This document shows, one piece after another, positions 28,628-37,520 of a stretch of DNA of 64,000 bases. The DNA lies in contig CANBVJ010000005.1 of assembly GCA_947372865.1 (NCBI GenBank), positions 31,455 through 95,454 of the forward strand, read 5' to 3'. Position 1 is the first letter of the stretch. Every line of letters starts with the position of its first letter. The notes under the pieces were generated by a model. The model was not told where the DNA came from and did no database searches. It saw nothing but the letters and a program-made list of their open reading frames with translations. The translations under genes were made by a program, and so were the position numbers. The DNA comes from Comamonadaceae bacterium (GTDB taxonomy: Bacteria > Pseudomonadota > Gammaproteobacteria > Burkholderiales > Burkholderiaceae_C).

Positions 28628-29023
28628 ATGCGCCACGGACACGGATTACGCAAACTGAACCGCACAAGCTCACACCGCTTGGCGATGCTCCGCAACATGA
28701 TGAACTCCTTGATTGCCCACGAAGCCATCAAGACCACCGTCCCCAAGGCCAAGGAATTGCGCCGCGTGGTCGAGCCCATGATCACTTTGGCCAAAGAAGC
28801 CACCCTGGCCAATCGCCGCTTAGCTTTTGACCGTCTGCGTGACCGTGACAGCGTGACCAAGCTGTTCGACGTACTTGGTCCCCGTTTCAAAGCCCGTCCA
28901 GGCGGCTACACACGCATCCTGAAAATGGGTTTCCGCGTGGGTGACAATGCGCCTATGGCTTTGGTTGAATTGGTCGAACGTAGCGAAATAGTCGAAGATG
29001 ACGCCACAAAGGCTGCAGTTTAA
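28628..29023 (+). CDS. rplQ: 50S ribosomal protein L17
   Basis: 131 residues: [57 protein letters not shown], the conserved L17 N-terminus, and [27 protein letters not shown]. Last protein gene of the alpha operon. The initiator tRNA begins 18 nt after its stop. Confidence 0.99.
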   Translation: MRHGHGLRKLNRTSSHRLAMLRNMMNSLIAHEAIKTTVPKAKELRRVVEPMITLAKEATLANRRLAFDRLRDRDSVTKLFDVLGPRFKARPGGYTRILKMGFRVGDNAPMALVELVERSEIVEDDATKAAV

Positions 29024-29041
29024 GTTAGAATATCAACATAC

Positions 29042-29118
<77 letters not shown>

Positions 29119-29143
29119 ACAAAACAGCGTACGCGTTGTTTTC

Positions 29144-29176
29144 AAAACGCCAACTTTTCAGTTGGCGTTTTTTTTT
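29144..29176 (+). terminator. Rho-independent terminator of the alpha operon and tRNA
   Basis: AAAACGCCAAC-TTTTCA-GTTGGCGTTTT, an 11-bp perfect stem followed by more T residues (nine in all). It lies 26 nt after the tRNA. Confidence 0.93.
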
Positions 29177-29190
29177 GAAGGAAATTTGCC

Positions 29191-29640
29191 ATGTTGTTGC
29201 CTCTGGATCCAGACACTGTCGCCCACGGTATTCAACTCTCCGTCGCCCCCGTGTTCTTGTTGACGGCCGTGTCGGGAATGATTGGCGCGGTGGCGAACCG
29301 CTTGGCCCGCATCATTGACCGGGCGCGCTTGCTGGAAAGAAGCATCCAAACCCACACCGACGCGCACGAACACGACAAAATTTTCAAGGAACTGGCCGAG
29401 CTGCGCCGCCGGGGTTTGCTGGCCAACTGCAGTATTGCGCTGCTTACGCTGTGTGCGGTGTGTATTGGATTGACCATCATCGTGCTGTTTCTGGGTGAAA
29501 CGCTGAACTTTCAGGGCTTGCGCATCTCGATCGTCAGTTTTCTGGCCGGCGTGGTGTGCTTTTTGCTGGCTTTGGTGTGTTTTCTGGTGGAAACCTGGAT
29601 TGCCACCCGCGTGCTGAACTTCGCGCAGCCCAAGCCTTAG
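29191..29640 (+). CDS. DUF2721-family membrane protein
   Basis: 149-residue inner-membrane protein of unknown function. The N-terminus HGIQLSVAPVFLLTAVSGMIGAVANRLARIIDRARLLE is the DUF2721 hallmark. A charged helical loop (SIQTHTDAHEHDKIFKELAELRRRG) follows, then two membrane segments, CSIALLTLCAVCIGLTIIVLFLG and ISIVSFLAGVVCFLLALVCFLVE. The gene stands alone, with the alpha-operon terminator just upstream of it. No partner genes suggest a role. Confidence 0.88.
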   Translation: MLLPLDPDTVAHGIQLSVAPVFLLTAVSGMIGAVANRLARIIDRARLLERSIQTHTDAHEHDKIFKELAELRRRGLLANCSIALLTLCAVCIGLTIIVLFLGETLNFQGLRISIVSFLAGVVCFLLALVCFLVETWIATRVLNFAQPKP

Positions 29641-29643
29641 CAA

Positions 29644-29677
29644 AAGGCGGGCAGGGCGAGGCCCTTCGCTGCGCCTT
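29644..29677. terminator. Possible bidirectional terminator
   Basis: AAGGCG...CGCCTT arms enclose an inner GGGC-GAG-GCCC hairpin, in the gap between the converging DUF2721 and molybdoenzyme genes. No strong T-tract, so weak support. Confidence 0.35.
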
Positions 29678-29679
29678 GT

Positions 29680-31794
29680 TCAGGTGCCGAGGCTAGGTGC
29701 TGGCGGGCTTTTCTCCACTTGGACTGCGCAGTCGTAAAACGTGGGCGCGCGGCCCATGTCGGTGAGTTGTTGGCCCGTGACTTCATTCACATTGGTTCCC
29801 ATGGGCCCGAGCTTGCGCCACCAAACACCCAGACCATTGACCACGCCAGGCCGCGCTCGCGGGCTCACCTTGGCTTTGCAGTGGTATTGTCCCCGGGCAT
29901 TGAAGACGCGCACCAAGTCACCGCTGTTGATGGAGCGGGCGGTCGCATCCTCGGCGCTGATTTCCAGCAAGGGCTCGCCTTCAATGGCACGCAGGCTTTT
30001 GACATTGACGAAGGTCGAGTTCATGAAATTACGCGCCGGTGGGGAAATCATGGCCAGCGGATAGCTGTTGTTGGCGTCTGCGGGTTCGTAATTGGGCAAG
30101 TAGTCGGGCAGCCCGTCGCCGCTGGACGCGGCCAGGCGCGCGCTGAAAAACTCGCACTTGCCCGAGGGCGTGGCAAAGCCGCCCTCGGCGAACGGTACTT
30201 CTGGAGCAGGCAGGCTGATAAAGCCGTTTTCCAGTAGCTGCGCAAAGTCCACCCGCGCGTCAAACGCCATGCGGCACAGGGCCAGGTCGTCATCGGCAAA
30301 GCAGGGCTCTGTGTAACCCATGGCCTGCGCCAGGGCTCGGAAGATATCGGTATTGGTGCGGGCTTGGCCCACGGGCGCGATGGCTGGGCGGTTGAGCAGG
30401 AGGTCGGTGTGGCCGTAGGTGGTGTGGACGTCCCAGTGCTCGAGCTGCGTGGTGGCCGGCAGGATGTAGTCGGCGTAATCGGCGGTGTCGGTCTGGAAAT
30501 GTTCCAGCACCACGGTAAACAGGTCTTCGCGGCCAAAGCCTTGCACCACCTTGCCCGAATCGGGGGCGACCGCCACCGGGTTGCTGTTGTAGACGATAAG
30601 TGCGTCGATCTCGGGGCCGAAATCGGCGCTGGCTGGGCGCAGCAAGTCGTCACCAATGGTGCTCATGTTTACGCTGCGGACCGGACCGCTCTTGCGCAAG
30701 TCGGGGCGGCGGAGCGCTGAATTGTCAAACCCATGGGTGCCTGAGGCCGACAGCAGCATGCCCCCGGCCCGGTGGCGCCAGGCGCCAATGAGCGCGGGCA
30801 GGCAGGCCACTGCACGCACCGCATTGCCGCCGCCGCGCGCGCGCTGCATGCCGTAGTTCAGGCGAATGGCGGCCGGTGCGCCGCTGGCCACGCTGGCGCC
30901 ATAGTCCCGGGCCAGTGACTCAATCTGCGCCACGGTGATGCCGCAAATTTCTGCCGCGCGTTCGGGCGGCCACTGCAGCGCGCGTTCGCGCAGTGCATCC
31001 CAACCCAGGGTGTGACACGCAATGTAGTCGTGGTCCAGCCAGTCGTGGACGATGAGCTGCTGCATCAGCGCCAGCGCCAGCGCGGCGTCGGTGCCGGGGC
31101 GCAGGGCGATGTGTTCGTGGCACTTTTCTGCGGTTTCGGTCTTGCGCGGGTCAATGCAAATGAGTTTGGCGCCCTTGCGCTTGGCCGCTTGGGCGTAACG
31201 CCAAAAGTGCAGATTGCTGCCAATGGGGTTGCTGCCCCAGATGAGGATGAGCTTGGACTCGGCAAAAAATTCCACCCGCATACCCACCTTGCCACCCAGC
31301 GTGGCGTCCAGGGCGGCGCCCCCGGCGGAGGCGCAAATGGTGCGCTCCAGCAGCGAGGCGCCCATGCGGTTGAAGAAGCGGTCGGCCATGGCCTCGCCTT
31401 GGACCCAGCCCATGGTGCCGGCGTAGCTGTAAGGCAACACGGCTTGCGGGCCGCGCTGGGGGTCTGCCACGATGGATTGCAGGCGCTGCGCAATGTCGGC
31501 CAGCGCCTCGTCCCAGGACACCGGCGTGAACTGGCCGGAACCCTTGGGGCCGCTGCGGCGCAGTGGCTGCAAGAGGCGCTCGGGGTGGTAGGTGCGTTCG
31601 GTATAGCGCGCCACTTTGTTGCACAAGACACCGTCCGTTTGCGGATGGTTCGGATTGCCCTGAACCTTGACCGCCACGCCGTCCTGCACCGTGGTGACCA
31701 GCGAGCAGGTGTCCGGGCAATCGTGCGGGCAGGCGCCTATGACATTGCGGGTGCCGGGCGATGTGTCGGCGTGGATGCGAATGGTCTCTGGCAT
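29680..31794 (-). CDS. Molybdopterin oxidoreductase, DMSO-reductase family (substrate unknown)
   Basis: Molybdopterin-guanine-dinucleotide enzyme of 704 residues. The N-terminal [4Fe-4S] motif is CPHDCPDTC...LCNKV (C-x3-C-x3-C-x~26-C). Further family blocks: GTMGWVQGEAMADRFFNRMGASLLERTICASAGGAA, LIWGSNPIGSNLHFWRYAQAAKRKGAKLICIDPRKTETAEK, and the C-terminal cofactor domain with NFMNSTFVNV and VWWRKLGPMGTNVNEVTGQQLTDMGRAPTFYDCAVQVE. There is no twin-arginine signal, so it is cytoplasmic. No iron-sulfur or membrane partner gene is adjacent. The reaction (oxyanion, sulfoxide or formate-type) cannot be named from sequence. It is divergent from the M20 amidohydrolase gene. Confidence 0.9.
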   Translation of the reverse strand: MPETIRIHADTSPGTRNVIGACPHDCPDTCSLVTTVQDGVAVKVQGNPNHPQTDGVLCNKVARYTERTYHPERLLQPLRRSGPKGSGQFTPVSWDEALADIAQRLQSIVADPQRGPQAVLPYSYAGTMGWVQGEAMADRFFNRMGASLLERTICASAGGAALDATLGGKVGMRVEFFAESKLILIWGSNPIGSNLHFWRYAQAAKRKGAKLICIDPRKTETAEKCHEHIALRPGTDAALALALMQQLIVHDWLDHDYIACHTLGWDALRERALQWPPERAAEICGITVAQIESLARDYGASVASGAPAAIRLNYGMQRARGGGNAVRAVACLPALIGAWRHRAGGMLLSASGTHGFDNSALRRPDLRKSGPVRSVNMSTIGDDLLRPASADFGPEIDALIVYNSNPVAVAPDSGKVVQGFGREDLFTVVLEHFQTDTADYADYILPATTQLEHWDVHTTYGHTDLLLNRPAIAPVGQARTNTDIFRALAQAMGYTEPCFADDDLALCRMAFDARVDFAQLLENGFISLPAPEVPFAEGGFATPSGKCEFFSARLAASSGDGLPDYLPNYEPADANNSYPLAMISPPARNFMNSTFVNVKSLRAIEGEPLLEISAEDATARSINSGDLVRVFNARGQYHCKAKVSPRARPGVVNGLGVWWRKLGPMGTNVNEVTGQQLTDMGRAPTFYDCAVQVEKSPPAPSLGT

Positions 31795-31896
31795 GGTGAC
31801 TTAGGCGCGCAGCGCTGTGGGGAGAAAATAGCGCCCATGGTAGCAAGCCCGCGCCAGCCGCACCGGCTATTTTGCGGAATTTTCCAAGGCCCACTT

Positions 31897-33090
31897 ATGC
31901 ATTTGATCGAATCCATCGTCCACCACGCCCCGACCATTGCCGCCATTCGGCGCGACCTGCACGCCCACCCCGAGCTGTGCTTTAAGGAGGTGCGCACCGC
32001 CGACGTGGTGGCGGCCAAACTGACGGAGTGGGGCATTCCCATCCACCGGGGCCTGGGCACCACCGGTGTGGTGGGCATCGTCAAGGCGGGCACGTCTACG
32101 CGTGCCATTGGCTTGCGCGCCGACATGGACGCCTTGCCCATGCAAGAGGCCAACACCTTTGCCCACGCCAGCGTGCATCCGGGAAAGATGCATTCCTGCG
32201 GCCACGACGGCCACACCGCCATGCTGCTGGCGGCGGCCCACTACCTGAGCACGCACCGCGACTTTGACGGCACCGTTTATTTGATTTTTCAGCCGGCCGA
32301 AGAGGGCGGCGGCGGTGCGCGCGAGATGATCAAAGAAGGCCTGTTTGAACAATTTCCCATGGACGCCGTGTTTGGCATGCACAACTGGCCGGGCATTGCG
32401 CAAGGCAACTTTGCGGTCAGCGCCGGGCCGGTGATGGCGTCGAGCAACGAATTCAAGATCACCATCCGAGGCAAGGGCGCGCACGGCGCGATGCCGCACC
32501 TGGGGCTTGATCCGGTGCCCGTGGCCTGCCAGATGGTGCAAGCCTTTCAGACGATTGTGAGCCGCAACCTCAAGCCCATTGACGCCGGGGTGATCTCGGT
32601 CACCATGATCCACGCGGGCGAAGCCACCAATGTGATTCCCAATTTTTGCGAGTTGCAGGGCACGGTGCGCTCTTTCACCTTTGACGTGCTGGATTTGCTG
32701 GAGCAGCGCATGCGCGAAGTGGCGCAGCACACGGCGGCAGCCTTTGGCGTGGAATGCGAGTTTGAGTTTCGGCGCAACTACCCGCCCACCATCAACAGCG
32801 CACCCGAGGCCGACTTTGCCCGCAGCGTCATGACCGCGCTGGTGGGTGCGGAACGCATCCAGACGCAGGAGCCCACCATGGGCGCCGAAGACTTTGCCTA
32901 TATGTTGATGGCCAAACCGGGCTGCTATGTGTTCTTGGGCAATGGCGACGGTGACCACCGCAGCCTGGGCCATGGCGGCGGCCCGTGCATGTTGCACAAC
33001 CCCAGCTACGACTTCAACGACCGCCTGATTCCGCTGGGCGCGAGCTACTGGGTGCGCTTGGCCGAGGCTTGGTTGGTAAAGGCCGCCTAA
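31897..33090 (+). CDS. M20-family amidohydrolase (hippurate hydrolase-like)
   Basis: Zinc-dependent hydrolase of N-acyl amino acids, 397 residues. Metal-binding and catalytic motifs: IGLRADMDALPMQE, MHSCGHDGHTAMLLAAA, IFQPAEEGGGGAREMI and TMGAEDFAYMLMAKPGCYVFLGNG. The dimerisation lid contains GKGAHGAMPHLGLDPV. The start at MHLIESIVHHAPTIAAIRRDLHAHPEL matches the family; the long ORF-track extension upstream is antisense to the molybdoenzyme gene and is not coding. It converges on coaX with 21 nt between. Confidence 0.94.
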   Translation: MHLIESIVHHAPTIAAIRRDLHAHPELCFKEVRTADVVAAKLTEWGIPIHRGLGTTGVVGIVKAGTSTRAIGLRADMDALPMQEANTFAHASVHPGKMHSCGHDGHTAMLLAAAHYLSTHRDFDGTVYLIFQPAEEGGGGAREMIKEGLFEQFPMDAVFGMHNWPGIAQGNFAVSAGPVMASSNEFKITIRGKGAHGAMPHLGLDPVPVACQMVQAFQTIVSRNLKPIDAGVISVTMIHAGEATNVIPNFCELQGTVRSFTFDVLDLLEQRMREVAQHTAAAFGVECEFEFRRNYPPTINSAPEADFARSVMTALVGAERIQTQEPTMGAEDFAYMLMAKPGCYVFLGNGDGDHRSLGHGGGPCMLHNPSYDFNDRLIPLGASYWVRLAEAWLVKAA

Positions 33091-33111
33091 CCCAGCGCGA
33101 TTAGAACTGTC

Positions 33112-33882
33112 TTAGCGCGTGCCAAAACGCCGCTGGGCGATCACCAGCAGGCCGTCAAAAATCAGGTTGTCCACCAGCTCAAAAGGGCGCGTCATGCTGG
33201 GCGCCATTTTCCAGCCGGCGCCGCCCGTCATGATGCACAGCGGCTCTTCGCCGCAGCGCTGGCGCACGTGCTGCACCATGCATTCCACCGCACCGGCAAT
33301 GGCGTAGGTGCCGCCGCTGGTGAGCGCGTCGCTGGTATTGGTGGGAAAAGGGCACACCTCGCCCGTGGGCACGTGCAGACCGGCGGTGCCCGACTCCAGC
33401 GCACGCAGCATGATGCCGTGGCCCGGCAGGATAAAACCGCCCAAAAAGCGCCCGTCGGGCGAAATCGCCTCTACCGTCACCGCCGTGCCGACTATTACCA
33501 CCACCATGGGCCGGGGCGCGGCCTGGGCCAGCATGCGGTGGTAGGCGCCAATCATTGCCACCCAGCGGTCGGCGCCCAGGCGGCTGGGGTGATCGTAGCC
33601 GTTGCTCAGACCCGCTTCGGCGTCGCTGGCCACCACCCATTGCGGCGTCACGTCCCAGAGTTCGAGTTGCTCTTCCACCCGGCGTTTGATGGCGTCGCCC
33701 GCCACCACGCAGCCCAGAATGTGCTGGGGCTGCGCCAGCGTGGCCCAGACACCGTCGGCCAGTTTGTCGATGTTTTCCAGAAACTCGGCGCCATGGGCCA
33801 ACAGTTCTGCCCCGGGAAGGGGTGATGCGTACAGCGCCCACTTGAGGCGGGTGTTGCCAATGTCCAGTGCGAGGAAGGTCAT
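33112..33882 (-). CDS. coaX: Type III pantothenate kinase
   Basis: First committed step of CoA synthesis, ATP-dependent pantothenate phosphorylation, ASKHA fold, 256 residues. Motifs: [14 protein letters not shown] phosphate loop at the N-terminus, [57 protein letters not shown], and [13 protein letters not shown]. The start was set at [10 protein letters not shown], eleven codons inside the ORF-track start. birA, a frequent upstream partner, is not adjacent; icmF is divergent. Confidence 0.96.
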   Translation of the reverse strand: MTFLALDIGNTRLKWALYASPLPGAELLAHGAEFLENIDKLADGVWATLAQPQHILGCVVAGDAIKRRVEEQLELWDVTPQWVVASDAEAGLSNGYDHPSRLGADRWVAMIGAYHRMLAQAAPRPMVVVIVGTAVTVEAISPDGRFLGGFILPGHGIMLRALESGTAGLHVPTGEVCPFPTNTSDALTSGGTYAIAGAVECMVQHVRQRCGEEPLCIMTGGAGWKMAPSMTRPFELVDNLIFDGLLVIAQRRFGTR

Positions 33883-33947
33883 AGGGGCAGATAAGTTTGG
33901 CCGCATTATCGCCAACCCGGCGCGATGGTTTACAGTCTGGGGCTCCG

Positions 33948-33973
33948 AGTTGACGTTAACGTAAACGTCAACT
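33948..33973 (+). promoter_or_regulatory. 26-bp palindrome upstream of icmF, candidate operator
   Basis: AGTTGACGTT-AACGTA-AACGTCAACT: perfect 10-bp arms and a near-symmetric centre, located 41 nt before the chosen icmF start. The TTGACGTT..AACGTCAA form resembles operators of MerR-family regulators such as LiuR, which control branched-chain acyl-CoA catabolism in proteobacteria. That match is from memory and not tested. Confidence 0.6.
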
Positions 33974-34013
33974 CAGCGCAAGAACAATGGCAAACCCACC
34001 GAGACCGCCCACC

Positions 34014-37000
34014 ATGACCGATCTTTCCGCTGAATACCAAGCCCTGGCCAACTACCGCCCCAGCCAAAAGGTGCGCTTTGTCACCGCTGCGAGCCTGTTT
34101 GACGGCCACGACGCGGCCATCAACATCATGCGCCGCATTCTGCAAGGCATGGGTGCCGAGGTGATCCACCTGGGCCACAACCGCAGCGTGGAAGAGGTGG
34201 TGACGGCTGCCTTGCAGGAAGACGTGCAGGGCATTGCGATCAGCTCCTACCAGGGCGGCCATGTGGAGTACTTCAAGTACATGGTCGATCTGCTCAAGAG
34301 CCGGGGCGGCGCGCACATCAAGGTGTTTGGCGGCGGCGGCGGCGTGATCGTCCCGTCCGAGATTGCGGAACTGCAAGCCTATGGCGTGACGCGCATTTAC
34401 AGCCCCGAAGACGGCCAAAAAATGGGCTTGGCCGGCATGATTGGCGAGATGGTGATGCGCTGCGACCACGATCTGGCGCCCTATGCGCCCAGCGATCTGG
34501 CCGCCTTTCAGGGGCATAGCGACGCCCATTGGCGCGCACTGGCGCAGTTTTTAACCGTGGTCGAGGCCGGCAAGGTCAATGACGCCACGCTGCAAGCCCT
34601 GCGCACCCAGGCCGCGGCCACCCATATCCCGAGCATTGGCATCACCGGCACCGGCGGCGCGGGCAAGTCTTCGCTGACCGACGAGTTGATTCGCCGCCTG
34701 CGCCTGGACTGTGGCGACACGCTGCGCATTGCGGTCATCTCAATTGATCCGTCCAGGCGCAAAAGTGGTGGCGCTTTGTTGGGCGACCGCATTCGCATGA
34801 ACGCCATTTCGCCTTGGGCGACCACCACGAAAGACCCGGGTGCCCGCGTCTTTATGCGCTCCTTGGCTACACGAGACTTTGGCTCTGAAATCAGCCAGGC
34901 GCTGCCCGACGTGATTGCCGCCTGCAAAGTGGCCGGTTTTGATTTGATCGTGGTCGAGACCTCTGGCATCGGCCAGGGCGACGCGGCCATCGTGCCGCTG
35001 GTGGACGTGCCTCTGTATGTGATGACGCCCGAGTTTGGCGCGGCCAGCCAGTTGGAAAAAATTGACATGCTCGACTTTGCCGAGTTTGTGGCTATCAACA
35101 AGTTTGACCGCAAAGGCGCAAGCGACGCGCTGCGCGACGTGGCCAAGCAAGTTCAGCGCAACCGCGAGGCCTGGACCACGCCCATGGAAAGCATGCCCGT
35201 TTTTGGCACCATGGCCGCGCGCTTTAACGACGACGGCGTCACGGCGCTCTACCAGGCCATGCTGCCGCGCCTGCAGACCCTGGGCCTGTCGGTGCCCGCG
35301 CAGCGTCTGCTGCCAGTGGCCGGTGTGCGCCACAGCAGCAACCAAATGCCCATCGTGCCCGCAGCGCGCACGCGCTATTTGGCGGAGATCAGCGACACGG
35401 TGCGCGGTTACAAAAAGCGCGCTCGCGCCCAAGCGCAACTCGCCCGCGAGATCCAGCAGTTGCAAGCTGCCGCCGCCATGCTGCAAGTGGGCCGCCCCGC
35501 CAAAGCCCGCGCCGCCGAGGCGGCTTTGGGCTTGGCGCAAGAGCGTGAAGACGTGCAAGACGCCGCCGCCAAAAAACTGCTCACGCAGTGGCCCGAAATG
35601 CAAAAGGCTTACGCGGGTGACGAATACGTGGTGAAAATCCGCGACAAAGAGATTCGCACCGCGCTGACCACCAAGTCCCTCAGTGGCACCACCATCCGCA
35701 AGGTCGCCCTGCCCCAGTACGAAGACCACGGCGAAATCTTGAAGTGGCTGATGCTGGACAACGTGCCCGGCAGCTACCCCTACACCGCCGGCACTTTTGC
35801 CTTCAAGCGCGAGGGCGAAGACCCGACCCGCATGTTTGCCGGCGAAGGCGACGCCTTTCGCACCAACACGCGCTTCAAGCTTCTTAGCAGCGGCATGGCG
35901 GCCAAGCGCTTGTCCACCGCCTTTGACTCGGTCACGCTCTACGGCAACGACCCCGACCCGCGCCCGGACATCTACGGCAAGGTGGGTAACAGCGGCGTGA
36001 GCATCGCCACCATCGACGACATGAAGGTGCTGTACGGCGGCTTTGATCTGTGCAACCCCAGCACCTCGGTCAGCATGACGATCAACGGCCCCGCGCCCAG
36101 CATTTTGGCCATGTTCATGAACACCGCCATCGACCAGAATACGACCAAGTTCAAGACGGACAACGGCCGCGAACCCACCGACACCGAGGCCGCCAAGATC
36201 AAGGAATGGGTGCTGGCCAATGTGCGCGGTACGGTGCAAGCCGACATTCTGAAAGAAGACCAGGGCCAGAACACCTGCATCTTCTCGACCGAGTTTTCAT
36301 TGAAGGTGATGGGCGACATTGCGCAGTATTTTGTGCACCACGACGTGCGCAATTTCTACAGCGTGTCCATCAGCGGTTACCACATCGCCGAGGCTGGCGC
36401 CAACCCGATCAGCCAGCTGGCGTTTACGCTTTCCAATGGCTTCACGTTCGTGGAAGCGTATCTCGCGCGCGGCATGCACATTGACGACTTTGCGCCCAAC
36501 CTGAGCTTTTTCTTCAGCAATGGCATGGACCCGGAATACACCGTCATGGGCCGCGTGGCGCGACGCATCTGGGCGGTGGCCATGAAAGAAAAATACGGCG
36601 CCAACGAGCGCAGCCAAAAGCTCAAATACCACATCCAGACCAGTGGCCGCAGCCTGCACGCGCAAGAGATCCAGTTCAACGACATCCGCACCACGCTGCA
36701 AGCGCTGATTGCGATTTACGACAACTGCAACAGCCTGCACACCAACGCGTTTGACGAAGCCATCACCACGCCCACCGAAGAATCGGTGCGCCGCGCCATG
36801 GCGATCCAGCTCATCATCAACCGCGAATGGGGCCTGGCCAAGAACGAGAACCCCGGCCAAGGCGCTTTCATCATTGAAGAGCTGACCGAGCTGCTCGAAG
36901 AAGCGGTGTTGGCGGAGTTCGAGAAAATTGCCGAGCGCGGTGGCGTGCTCGGGGCTATGGAAACCGGCTACCAGCGCGGCAAGATTCAAGACGAATCCAT

Positions 37001-37325
37001 GCACTACGAGATGCTAAAACACACCGGCGAGCTGCCCATCATCGGCGTCAACACCTTCCGCAACCCGCACGGCGACCAGGTGATGGACAAGCTGGAACTT
37101 GCCCGCAGCACTGACGCCGAAAAAGCCAGCCAGCTAGAACGCCTGCACGCCTTCCACGCCCGCCACGCTGACCAGTCCCCCGCCATGCTGGCCCGCCTGC
37201 AACAAGCCGTGATTGCCAACGACAACGTCTTTGAAGTGCTGATGGACGCGGTGCGCGTCTGCTCGCTGGGGCAGATTACGAATGCGCTGTTTGAGGTGGG
37301 GGGGCAGTACCGGCGCAATATGTAA
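34014..37325 (+). CDS. icmF: Fused isobutyryl-CoA mutase (IcmF), B12-dependent
   Basis: Adenosylcobalamin enzyme interconverting branched and linear acyl-CoA (isobutyryl/butyryl, isovaleryl/pivalyl), fused to its own GTPase chaperone. The 1103 residues fall in three parts. An N-terminal B12-binding domain has [25 protein letters not shown] and the cobalamin loop [12 protein letters not shown]. The G-domain has Walker A GTGGAGKS near residue 212, [13 protein letters not shown]-type switch and base motif NKFDRKG. The mutase barrel (from about 520) has [28 protein letters not shown] and [22 protein letters not shown]. The start at [11 protein letters not shown] was preferred; MANPPRP nine codons earlier is possible. 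This fusion is diagnostic for IcmF rather than methylmalonyl-CoA mutase. Confidence 0.95.
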   Translation: MTDLSAEYQALANYRPSQKVRFVTAASLFDGHDAAINIMRRILQGMGAEVIHLGHNRSVEEVVTAALQEDVQGIAISSYQGGHVEYFKYMVDLLKSRGGAHIKVFGGGGGVIVPSEIAELQAYGVTRIYSPEDGQKMGLAGMIGEMVMRCDHDLAPYAPSDLAAFQGHSDAHWRALAQFLTVVEAGKVNDATLQALRTQAAATHIPSIGITGTGGAGKSSLTDELIRRLRLDCGDTLRIAVISIDPSRRKSGGALLGDRIRMNAISPWATTTKDPGARVFMRSLATRDFGSEISQALPDVIAACKVAGFDLIVVETSGIGQGDAAIVPLVDVPLYVMTPEFGAASQLEKIDMLDFAEFVAINKFDRKGASDALRDVAKQVQRNREAWTTPMESMPVFGTMAARFNDDGVTALYQAMLPRLQTLGLSVPAQRLLPVAGVRHSSNQMPIVPAARTRYLAEISDTVRGYKKRARAQAQLAREIQQLQAAAAMLQVGRPAKARAAEAALGLAQEREDVQDAAAKKLLTQWPEMQKAYAGDEYVVKIRDKEIRTALTTKSLSGTTIRKVALPQYEDHGEILKWLMLDNVPGSYPYTAGTFAFKREGEDPTRMFAGEGDAFRTNTRFKLLSSGMAAKRLSTAFDSVTLYGNDPDPRPDIYGKVGNSGVSIATIDDMKVLYGGFDLCNPSTSVSMTINGPAPSILAMFMNTAIDQNTTKFKTDNGREPTDTEAAKIKEWVLANVRGTVQADILKEDQGQNTCIFSTEFSLKVMGDIAQYFVHHDVRNFYSVSISGYHIAEAGANPISQLAFTLSNGFTFVEAYLARGMHIDDFAPNLSFFFSNGMDPEYTVMGRVARRIWAVAMKEKYGANERSQKLKYHIQTSGRSLHAQEIQFNDIRTTLQALIAIYDNCNSLHTNAFDEAITTPTEESVRRAMAIQLIINREWGLAKNENPGQGAFIIEELTELLEEAVLAEFEKIAERGGVLGAMETGYQRGKIQDESMHYEMLKHTGELPIIGVNTFRNPHGDQVMDKLELARSTDAEKASQLERLHAFHARHADQSPAMLARLQQAVIANDNVFEVLMDAVRVCSLGQITNALFEVGGQYRRNM

Positions 37326-37502
37326 TGGCGCTTCGGCGCATCCTTTGCATTTACCCTGGGGCGCAGCGAGCGGGACGCGCTGGGCTTGCGCGCCGAGATC
37401 GCGGCCGAGGCTGACAAGCGGCGATCTTCGCGTGGGCCGCATCGGCTCTACGCCAATTTGCCAGGGCTGGACGGGATGATGTGCGTGATCTGGCGGGTTT
37501 AG
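37326..37502 (+). pseudogene. Open stretch in frame after the icmF stop, possible gene remnant
   Basis: The icmF frame stays open for 58 codons past its TAA and reads WRFGASFAFTLGRSERDALG..., with GC-rich third positions and a plausible ending MMCVIWRV before TAG. There is no start codon until a late ATG-ATG, so it is not a complete gene. It may be the decayed C-terminus of another gene. I do not recognise the family. It fills most of the 195-nt gap before the next molybdoenzyme gene. Confidence 0.35.
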
Positions 37503-37520
37503 GCCAATCGTCCGCAAGCC

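Noticed and set aside
31012-31896. Long N-terminal extension of the M20 hydrolase frame
   Set aside because: Lies opposite the molybdoenzyme gene and is not protein-like; the family start is at 31897.
34740-36239. 499-codon minus-strand frame inside icmF
   Set aside because: Antisense shadow; icmF is unambiguous.
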